Assembly (NCBI GenBank): GCA_965220385.1
Contig: OZ244825.1
Location: 3,906,001-3,970,000 of the forward strand
Direction: 5' to 3'
Origin: PCPOR2b sp965220385
Lineage (GTDB): Bacteria > Poribacteria > WGA-4E > PCPOR2b
Length of the DNA: 64,000 nt
Shown here: piece by piece, positions 14,934 to 21,341 of the stretch
Layout: the number at the start of each line of letters is the position of its first letter
How positions within the stretch are numbered: the first letter of the stretch is position 1
Made by a program: the position numbers and the translations under genes
The notes under the pieces: generated by a model
Told to the model about the DNA's origin: nothing
Seen by the model: only the letters and a program-made list of their open reading frames with translations
Databases searched by the model: none

Positions 14934-16373
14934 TTGAGTAAGAACCGAAAAATATCGTCCTTGTTGTCGCCTCAAGCGACCGGTGGGGACATTGCAGAAG
15001 GCGGTTTCCAATACCAAGCAAACCTGATTATTGCTCGTATTCCGAGCTGGTTAGCCCAAGATGGATTTACGGAGATGATTCGTGAATCGCTGGGTGATGT
15101 CGAAGCTAAATTTTTTGCCCCTAGCAGAGGCTTTCGTGGTGAATTTATCCAGTACAAGAATCATCGCATGACGCCGAGTAAGTTTTGGTCAGAGATCGAG
15201 CACTTTCAGAAAATGGATCAGGAAGTCCCCGATTTGTATCAACGATTTGCGCTAGCTTGTACAGGGGTTTCCGACGAACTGGGACCGATGATTAATGCCT
15301 TACGGCAAGTTCGAGATCCGTACCCCTTTTACGGTGGAGCGCAACAGATACAAAATACCTCCTACGATGATTTTGTCCAAGTTGTTAAAGGGTTGGACAA
15401 ATCCAAGGGGATGGCTGATTTTCTATTCGATAAAGTAGATTTCGATATTGATTTGACGGATGCAGAAGACCATCCTCGAGAACTTTTCAGGGAAGCTCTT
15501 TTTCAAATCTATCCCGTTTTTGAGGAATTGCCGGCGAAATTCAGTGGGGCTGCATACTCACGGTTGGTAGAATTGGTCCAATCCCGAAAGAAACAACCCA
15601 TCTATCGCGGGGAATTGGAAGAAGCAATTTGGAAGGACATTGAACCAGAATATCGCGCTGACCCCTCGATCAGAATCCATACGATCCACGATGACTCCGA
15701 TGAAGGTCCAGAAGGTAGCCTCCAACTGAACTGGAAATCGTGTTTCGGTGGGCGTGAACGTAGCTTTCCGCCGGCAGATGTCTGGAACAGGCAAGTCATT
15801 GGAGAGATCCAATCAACCAGAGAGTGGTTGATATCGACGCAGCGTTCACGGTGTATCCGTTTGAGTGGCCATCGCAGATTGTCTGCGTCTATCGCTCTTG
15901 GTTCCATCTTTTCCGCGGTTTCTGGATTTATGATTGGAATGGAGACGAAGGAAGGAATCTGGTGTACTAATAATCATCCGCAGGCAAATACACCAGATTA
16001 TCTATGGGAACAGGACATTCACGATGATGAATTGGCAGAGGAGATAGTAGTAGGCATCTCAATCAAGAGGAATATTGCTAAGGATGTCGAATTATACCTA
16101 GAAACGATGGACTTCCACGGTCCTCGTCTCTACCTTTTTAGTGACAACGCGGTACTCTCTGCAGCTCATGCAAACCGAGCCGTGGAAAAGGCAAAGCAGA
16201 TAATTGACGTATTGGTTAATGCTGTTGGCGCGAAGAAAATCCACCTCTTCATCGCTGTACCTGCACAGTTCACACTTTTCTTAGGTCATCGTTTGAATGC
16301 AATGGGTGAAATCCAATGCTATGAGTACCGAAATACCAATGTATATGTACCTACATGTTTGATTTCCACGTAG
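14934..16373 (+). CDS. cap4: CBASS effector Cap4: DUF4297 nuclease-SAVED
   Basis: 479-aa effector predicted to degrade DNA when its SAVED domain binds the cyclic oligonucleotide. The start is TTG at 14934 with AGGAG eight bases upstream; a GTG at 14907 is less likely. The N-terminal DUF4297-type restriction fold shows GGDIAEGGFQYQAN, VEAKFF and the active-site FIQYK (Gln73-x-Lys75). The C-terminal SAVED domain runs from about residue 275 (WNRQVIGEIQSTREWL) to the end, with the typical HLFIAVPAQFTLFLGHRLNA strand near 450. It closes the CBASS operon. Domain calls are by motif reading. Confidence 0.9.
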   Translation: MSKNRKISSLLSPQATGGDIAEGGFQYQANLIIARIPSWLAQDGFTEMIRESLGDVEAKFFAPSRGFRGEFIQYKNHRMTPSKFWSEIEHFQKMDQEVPDLYQRFALACTGVSDELGPMINALRQVRDPYPFYGGAQQIQNTSYDDFVQVVKGLDKSKGMADFLFDKVDFDIDLTDAEDHPRELFREALFQIYPVFEELPAKFSGAAYSRLVELVQSRKKQPIYRGELEEAIWKDIEPEYRADPSIRIHTIHDDSDEGPEGSLQLNWKSCFGGRERSFPPADVWNRQVIGEIQSTREWLISTQRSRCIRLSGHRRLSASIALGSIFSAVSGFMIGMETKEGIWCTNNHPQANTPDYLWEQDIHDDELAEEIVVGISIKRNIAKDVELYLETMDFHGPRLYLFSDNAVLSAAHANRAVEKAKQIIDVLVNAVGAKKIHLFIAVPAQFTLFLGHRLNAMGEIQCYEYRNTNVYVPTCLIST

Positions 16374-16486
16374 GCAGAATAGCCAATCAGCAATCCATTG
16401 AGAGGAATACGGATTGAATTATACCACAGAAGGAGACGATTCAATGAAATATCAAAAAAAATACATTTAAGAAAGGAAACCGAATT

Positions 16487-17368
16487 ATGCCCCGTGCACA
16501 AACAACCATCTTGCTCACCGTCATGATAGCATCGTTTCTCGGTTGTCTCCTTATCACCGAGGCTCAATCCGATGAAGGTACAAACGCAACAGAGGTCCAA
16601 TCTACTCAAGAAGACAGAAAGACAACAGGTGCCCAATCTGTTCCTAAAAAGAAACGCTCAATTGATTTCTCCATAAACGGAGGTAAAACTACCCAGAACC
16701 TAAACTTCATTGGTAAGCAACCCATCAATCCTAATTTTATGGAGGGCGGACTTGAAGTAAAATTTTTCTTGACACGTCACGAAGGGAAAACTATTGCCGA
16801 ATCCTACACCGTTCGTCTTGAAGAGGTATCCTTCCATAAATTCTTCAATCTTTTCGCCGCAGGTGGATATATTGAGATGGAAGGCGATCTCCCAATAAAA
16901 ACTGATCCACTCCTCCATTTGAGCGGTTATACCGAAGCCACATTATACCAGAGAGATCAAAAAAGTGACTATGTAGCAAAAACCGGTCTCGGCTTCTGGT
17001 TGGAAGGGCGACAGATAGGAAAAGAACTGGAGTGTCCAGACTATTTGACTGAACAAGAGTGCGGTGAATTCACACGATTCCTTACCGGCATCCGTGCACA
17101 CCTTGACATCGCGTGGCGTATAGGCTCGTGGGGCAAATTCTCCATGCTGGCTGAATACCTCCCGCAATTGAGATTCGATAGCTATCAATTTCGCGCTTCG
17201 GTATCACCCGAACTTGAAATCAAGCTCCATGAAAGGATCTCGTTCGTTCTCATGAGCGAAATTGACTACGATTCTGAGATATCACAACTTACGGCAGAAC
17301 CATGGCTAAAAGTTATCGATCCGTGGGAAACACGCTTGACCTACCTCTTTCGCCATGAGTTCGAGTAG
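16487..17368 (+). CDS. DUF481-like outer-membrane beta-barrel protein
   Basis: 293 aa with an N-terminal signal peptide (TTILLTVMIASFLGCLLITEA) and a low-complexity linker. A region rich in alternating strands follows, ending WETRLTYLFRHEFE with a terminal aromatic-rich strand, as in outer-membrane barrels. Segments such as RFDSYQFRASVSPELEIKL and FVLMSEIDYDSE resemble DUF481 (YdiY-like) proteins. The start has GAAAGGAAACC upstream. It follows the CBASS operon by 113 bp on the same strand but probably has nothing to do with it. An 8-codon ORF (16444-16470) with a good ribosome site lies just upstream and could be a leader. Confidence 0.65.
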   Translation: MPRAQTTILLTVMIASFLGCLLITEAQSDEGTNATEVQSTQEDRKTTGAQSVPKKKRSIDFSINGGKTTQNLNFIGKQPINPNFMEGGLEVKFFLTRHEGKTIAESYTVRLEEVSFHKFFNLFAAGGYIEMEGDLPIKTDPLLHLSGYTEATLYQRDQKSDYVAKTGLGFWLEGRQIGKELECPDYLTEQECGEFTRFLTGIRAHLDIAWRIGSWGKFSMLAEYLPQLRFDSYQFRASVSPELEIKLHERISFVLMSEIDYDSEISQLTAEPWLKVIDPWETRLTYLFRHEFE

Positions 17369-17467
17369 ATCTATCCCCCCGAAATAGGCCGCTCATACGC
17401 AGCAAACAGCGTCCGCTGCGGCTCACGAACACAATCTGCTTCAACATCCCCAGTCCCCTACGCCGCA

Positions 17468-17504
17468 GTTACAATCATTTCCCCAATTAAGAGGGAGCCC
17501 AAAG
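17468..17504 (+). repeat. Degenerate CRISPR-repeat-like 37-mer
   Basis: Begins GTTACAATCATTTCCCC and ends CCCAAAG. Aligned without gaps to the 37-nt repeat at 19331-19367, both ends and the TTCCCC core are shared and about two thirds of positions match. It lies within a 34-bp near-perfect direct repeat (17456-17489 and 19411-19444). The rest of 17369-17764 shows only the promoter below. Confidence 0.4.
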
Positions 17505-17582
17505 CACCTACACAAACAAGAAATACCCGCCAAATGACTTTTCACTTGTGTTAATTACTGTTACACATTAGTAACTTTTCTA

Positions 17583-17612
17583 TTGACAACCCCGCCATCT
17601 ATTCTGTATAAT
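17583..17612 (+). promoter_or_regulatory. Consensus sigma70 promoter
   Basis: Perfect TTGACA (17583-17588) and perfect TATAAT (17607-17612) with an 18-bp spacer. It should drive the HTH gene starting at 17765. Confidence 0.8.
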
Positions 17613-17764
17613 TCCCTCACACAAGACGTCCTACTGATTGGCAGAATCTGTCCCGAATTGCTATCCTTCACAAATAACGGCAACTTTCTTGCAGAGGCAA
17701 GGCAATTCCGATGAAAAATTAAAATTTGTCAAAAAAAGTCAAAAATTGTAAAGGAAACCCACCA

Positions 17765-18478
17765 ATGCCGAGAAAGAAAAAGATCTCAGAGATCCCATTC
17801 CAACTGACCGACAAGCAACGCATCGCGCTTGAGCACCAACACATCAACCCACAGGGACTCGGGGTCAAGCAAGCAACCTACGACGCCTGGTTCAACGATC
17901 CCTACTTTCGCGGACTCTGGCACACCATTGAGGAAGAGGAGATATACTACGACGAAATCAACAAGTATGATATTGAATTTAAAGCCGCCGTATTGGTATA
18001 CTACGGTTTCACATACGAAGCGGTCGAAGATTACCTATCCCTCAAATCTGGGACCATCATCGAGCGATTCTATTCCGACAGCGATGAAGGCGATATCTTC
18101 CACTACGCGCTTACGCATATCGAAGAATACGACCCCAAACTTGAGAAGAAGAAGCAAGCTACTAAGGCAGAAATCGAAAGTAAACAGTCGCTGGCACTCC
18201 CTCTAATTATCACCGGAAAGAGTGACCAAGAGGTAGCGGACGAAGTTGGGGTGTCGCGCCAGACAGTCCACAACTGGCGAAACAAGGATAGCGACTTTAA
18301 ACAAGAACTGGAGGAAACGAAAGAAAGTCTACGGCAAGCACAACTCGTCACCATATCAAAAATTGCGGATAAGGCTTTCAAGACTGTCGAAGAATTGCTC
18401 GACAACCCAGACCCAAAAATTAGATTGAAGGCAGCGCTTGATGTGCTCAAAGGAACCGAATGGAAGCCGCCTAAATGA
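17765..18478 (+). CDS. Helix-turn-helix protein, terminase-small-subunit/transposase-HTH like
   Basis: 237 aa from the ATG at 17765 (AAAGGAAA upstream; a TTG at 17726 is less likely). The centre contains a homeodomain-type HTH: SLALPLIITGKSDQEVADEV followed by GVSRQTVHNWRNKD, then a long charged helix. This layout resembles phBC6A51/TerS-like and HTH_23 proteins that recognise phage or element DNA ends. The N-terminal part (residues 1-110) is acidic and unknown. It has its own consensus promoter. No terminase large subunit or other phage gene is near, so the role is unclear: a stand-alone DNA-binding regulator or phage remnant. Confidence 0.6.
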   Translation: MPRKKKISEIPFQLTDKQRIALEHQHINPQGLGVKQATYDAWFNDPYFRGLWHTIEEEEIYYDEINKYDIEFKAAVLVYYGFTYEAVEDYLSLKSGTIIERFYSDSDEGDIFHYALTHIEEYDPKLEKKKQATKAEIESKQSLALPLIITGKSDQEVADEVGVSRQTVHNWRNKDSDFKQELEETKESLRQAQLVTISKIADKAFKTVEELLDNPDPKIRLKAALDVLKGTEWKPPK

Positions 18479-18497
18479 CACCGGGCATAACCGCAAG

Positions 18498-18534
18498 GAC
18501 CTTCCCACTGTCCCGATGAATAGGAGACTGAAAG
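18498..18534 (+). repeat. Degenerate CRISPR-repeat-like sequence
   Basis: Its last 26 bases (TCCCGATGAATAGG-AGACTGAAAG) match the end of the CRISPR repeat at 19331-19367 with about three differences. The first ten bases do not match. It overlaps the proposed start of the next ORF. Confidence 0.4.
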
Positions 18535-18767
18535 TTTCTAGGATTAAAACAAACATAGAGAGCCAGATGGAGGAGTATTTGGACAGAGGAGACAAGCGGC
18601 AGATGGTTGTGCTTTTCCATGATGTCCAAAGCGTCATTGCTTATAATCCCGGAGAACTTATCGACAAAATCGATCGAGTGGCGCGGGATGAAGATTACAC
18701 GCCAGACTTCCATCTGAGCAAATCAGCGATGAAGATGACACTAAAAGCGCAAAGCGACGAAAACTAA
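18516..18767 (+). CDS. Small hypothetical protein (83 aa)
   Basis: The ORF continues upstream to 18438, but codons before 18516 read through the CRISPR-like repeat. The ATG in that repeat (18516) or the one at 18567 (MEEYLDRGDKRQ) are better starts, although neither has a strong ribosome site. The coding part looks real: MEEYLDRGDKRQMVVLFHDVQS, then YNPGELIDKIDRVARDEDY. No family recognised. The stop overlaps the start of the next ORF (TAATG), suggesting coupling. Confidence 0.45.
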   Translation: MNRRLKVSRIKTNIESQMEEYLDRGDKRQMVVLFHDVQSVIAYNPGELIDKIDRVARDEDYTPDFHLSKSAMKMTLKAQSDEN

Positions 18768-19234
18768 TGTTGACATCAAACTTATGGTACATCCTCATCG
18801 CGTTTCTGTCGAATTTACCGGTCGCGGTAGTTTTCGATATGAAGGCGTTTGACCCGAACACCGATCTGCGGGAACATCCGGACATACACCGCGCCCCGCC
18901 TGTGTGGACGGACAGTCCGCAATACGGGACGCACGAGGGTTATTATGTCCTGTATTATCCACATGCGAAACACATTCGGATTTCGATGCCGATGTACGAA
19001 AAGCCTTATAAGACGCTGCTGTGTCTTGGGTTTACGCCGGAGCAGATTCTATCGGCTAAATGGACACCGGATCAGTCTTTGGATAACCCCTATAGCTATG
19101 AGATAAAAACGGATCAAAGGACATATAGAGTCCGTCTTTCACACTTCGAAGAATATCTTGGCGGACCCGACTTTTTGCACGGTCGGGGCGCCGACTCCGT
19201 TTCCATCTATTGGGATTTCGACACAGATGAATGA
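18767..19234 (+). CDS. Hypothetical protein (155 aa)
   Basis: No family recognised. The first 20 residues (NLWYILIAFLSNLPVAVVF) are hydrophobic and may be a membrane or signal segment, or the true start may be the ATG at 18840 (MKAFDPNTDLREHP). The body is rich in Tyr, Pro and His, for example GTHEGYYVLYYPHAKHIRIS and an acidic end YWDFDTDE. It overlaps the upstream small ORF by one base. It ends 21 bp before the CRISPR remnant. Confidence 0.5.
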   Translation: MLTSNLWYILIAFLSNLPVAVVFDMKAFDPNTDLREHPDIHRAPPVWTDSPQYGTHEGYYVLYYPHAKHIRISMPMYEKPYKTLLCLGFTPEQILSAKWTPDQSLDNPYSYEIKTDQRTYRVRLSHFEEYLGGPDFLHGRGADSVSIYWDFDTDE

Positions 19235-19255
19235 GGGCATCTCACAATTCTTTAT

Positions 19256-19367
19256 ATTACATTTACTTCCCCGATGAATAGGGGACTGAAAGTCGAATCG
19301 AATTGATGTCGAATCGCGGCGCACCCAGCAGTTACATTTACTTCCCCGATGAATAGGGGACTGAAAG
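19256..19367 (+). CRISPR. Two-repeat CRISPR remnant, no cas genes
   Basis: Two 37-nt repeats (19256-19292 and 19331-19367) differ only at the first base. They start (G/A)TTACATTTACTT and end GGGGACTGAAAG, enclosing one 38-nt unique spacer (19293-19330). Repeat and spacer lengths and the GAAAG end fit type I or III arrays. A third, degenerate repeat may start at 19423. No cas gene occurs in the window. The core CCCCGATGAATAGGGG resembles the common dispersed palindrome CCCGATGAATCGGG, so chance resemblance of two dispersed repeats is the alternative. Confidence 0.55.
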
Positions 19368-19663
19368 CTTTTCTCCCGTAGGAGGGGCCTCCCTGCCCCG
19401 ACCCCCGTCGCCCTACGCCGCAGTTACAATCACTTCCCCAATTATGGTGAATTAGAGAAATAAGTAGACATTACCAATAACTCCAACCTTCGCGAAGTTT
19501 CCAAAGTCCCCCTAAACCCCTCTGATAAGGGGGAAAGACAAGTTGCTTTGAATTCCGATTCATCGGGGATGCCCCTCTCATAGATATTTGCCCTTCGCAG
19601 TTTCTATCTGTGTGAATCTGCGTCTTTACCTCCGATTCTTTACCGTATCACGCTTACGTTCTC

Positions 19664-19735
19664 ACATGTCGCCCCGCTGGGGCTCTGGTGTGTGGTGGCT
19701 CCGATATCCTATAAACATGTCGCCCCGCTGGGGCT
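19664..19735 (-). repeat. Paired-hairpin cassette, copy 2 (minus orientation)
   Basis: Units at 19715-19735 and 19664-19684 read on the minus strand, 51 bp apart, linker beginning TTATAG. The surrounding gap (19445-19961) otherwise holds only CCCGATTCATCGGGG-type palindromes and no gene that I can see. Confidence 0.75.
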
Positions 19736-19961
19736 AACAGCAAATGCACATCCGCTGCGTCCGGTTTCCGTTTTTTAATCCGCGTAATCCCTTAATCCGT
19801 GTTAATCCGCGATTCAGATGGCTTTGCATCCCGATGCGGCATCGGGGCAATAATATGGGAAAATTAAATGCCCCTAGACAGCGATTGAAAAGGCTTGAAT
19901 AAATTACATGACGGCTGTATAATGTTTTATCATTTAGCAATTCAGATATTGGGAGGCTATC

Positions 19962-20276
19962 ATGGACGCTGCGACAAGCGTAACCATAATCTCAACAATT
20001 ATCGGGGCAGTCGTAACGATATTAACCACGTTTATCTTGATTATTAAGTTTGTTAGAGAGCCTCTTGAGAAACGGATGGACAGGCTTGATAGCAAGATTG
20101 ATATAGTCAAAAATGACTTGCAAGCCCAAATCAATACAGTCAAAAATGACTTGCAAGCCCAAATCAGTAAGGTAGACGAAAAAATTGATATAGTCAAAAA
20201 TGACCTGCAAGCTCAAATCAATAAGGTAGACAAAAAGTTGATGACTTATATCAAATGTTACTCGCTCATTTCATGA
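19962..20276 (+). CDS. Membrane-anchored coiled-coil protein with internal repeats
   Basis: 104 aa. The N-terminal transmembrane helix (VTIISTIIGAVVTILTTFIL) is followed by a coiled coil of three near-identical units of the form KNDLQAQI-x-(T/K)V, giving an internal DNA repeat. TTGGGAGG precedes the ATG. Likely a small tether or scaffold on the inner membrane; specific function unknown. It is similar in style to the coiled-coil ORF at 4724-5098. The identical units suggest recent repeat expansion. Confidence 0.65.
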   Translation: MDAATSVTIISTIIGAVVTILTTFILIIKFVREPLEKRMDRLDSKIDIVKNDLQAQINTVKNDLQAQISKVDEKIDIVKNDLQAQINKVDKKLMTYIKCYSLIS

Positions 20277-20374
20277 AATTGGATAATAACCCATCAAAAA
20301 GTCAAGATGAATGATTCAGTTGATTACCCACTGCCTCGCCCAAAAGCCTCGTCTACCCTATATCCCCCTGCAAT

Positions 20375-20478
20375 TATAGTAGATTTTAGAATTAATGAGA
20401 CACTCCAAACCGGTGCGGTTAAAAACCGCACCTACCAGGGGCGAAAGCGTCTATCTGTTTTTAGAATTCACCATAGTA
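20375..20478. repeat. Dispersed inverted-repeat element, copy 1
   Basis: Starts TATAGTAGATTTTAGAA and ends with the imperfect inverse (TTTTTAGAATTCACCATAGTA). It includes the GTGCGGTT hairpin (20412-20432) and the phrase GCGAAAGCGTCTATCTG. A longer inverted copy is at 35488-35656 and a one-ended copy at about 23937-23976. The rest of 20277-20604 holds nothing else I can identify. Confidence 0.6.
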
Positions 20479-20604
20479 GATGTTTTCAGCACCAACACCT
20501 CTTATTTCTGTGGTATGCGAAAAGAAAATACCATTCGTGAAGATTCACGTGGATTCATGGATGTTTTTGTCTCAACTGTCTAACCAAAACAGTAGGAGGA
20601 TACC

Positions 20605-21339
20605 ATGACAACCCGACTTCTAATATGCCTAACCCTATGGAGTCTCTACACAACAGGCTGCCTGAGCGGGACAACGCAAGAAATCGAAGCCAAGCCCGAA
20701 CCGGTAGAACCTGCAACACCGGCATCGCTTGGGGAGCTTCACTTATCATCGACACAACCGAGTTACAGCCTCACGGAACCGATACCGCTTGAGATAACAC
20801 TCCAGATGGGAAAGTTCGATCTGCTCGTGCCGTATGCAGCGGTCACAGGTAGGGGTGCATTTTCAAAATTGGTCGTCAAAGACCGGCTGGGGCAGGTTAT
20901 CTCACCCAAACCGCCGATAACCTTCCCAGCGAAAACGAGGACAGTGATGTGGGAGGACAGGGTGGTGAGTTGTATCCACGGAACCGAATTGAAGGCGGGA
21001 GAAACCAGAAAGGCGGGATTAAAAGACCTGAAGTCCTACTATAGGCTCGGTCCGGGCGATTATACGTTGCAGGTGGTTATGGATCTGAAAGTCTATCGGG
21101 AGATCTTTTCGCCTGAACCGCCGGAGGTGTTGGAGATAAAGAACGAAATTCGGATAGTGCAATCAAACGATCAGATGCCCGACGACACGAAGGCGCAGAT
21201 GATCCACAATTTGGAGAAAGAGCTTGAAGGGCTTCGGCGCGGAGAGGCGGCGCAACTGGACGGGATCTATCTCCTGATGAATTCTTACCGGGGCTTGGCA
21301 ACCCTTGAATCCAACACCGTTCCGCTGACGATACAGTAG
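20605..21339 (+). CDS. Predicted lipoprotein (244 aa)
   Basis: Signal peptide with a lipobox ending TTGC (Cys20), so predicted to be lipid-anchored. The mature part is beta-rich: LGELHLSSTQPSYSLTEPIP, then LEITLQMGKFDLLVPYAAV and GPGDYTLQVVMDLKVY. This resembles Ig-like or intracellular-proteinase-inhibitor-like folds that describe load-bearing periplasmic domains; the similarity is loose. A charged helix near 195-215 (TKAQMIHNLEKELEGLRRGE) follows. AGGAGG precedes the ATG. It is convergent with the downstream transketolase gene (3-bp gap). Function unknown. Confidence 0.65.
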   Translation: MTTRLLICLTLWSLYTTGCLSGTTQEIEAKPEPVEPATPASLGELHLSSTQPSYSLTEPIPLEITLQMGKFDLLVPYAAVTGRGAFSKLVVKDRLGQVISPKPPITFPAKTRTVMWEDRVVSCIHGTELKAGETRKAGLKDLKSYYRLGPGDYTLQVVMDLKVYREIFSPEPPEVLEIKNEIRIVQSNDQMPDDTKAQMIHNLEKELEGLRRGEAAQLDGIYLLMNSYRGLATLESNTVPLTIQ

Positions 21340-21341
21340 GG

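Noticed and set aside
16444..16470. 8-codon leader peptide (MKYQKKYI) with a good ribosome site
   Set aside because: Possible, but nothing suggests attenuation (no regulatory codons or hairpin pair); mentioned only in the DUF481 entry.
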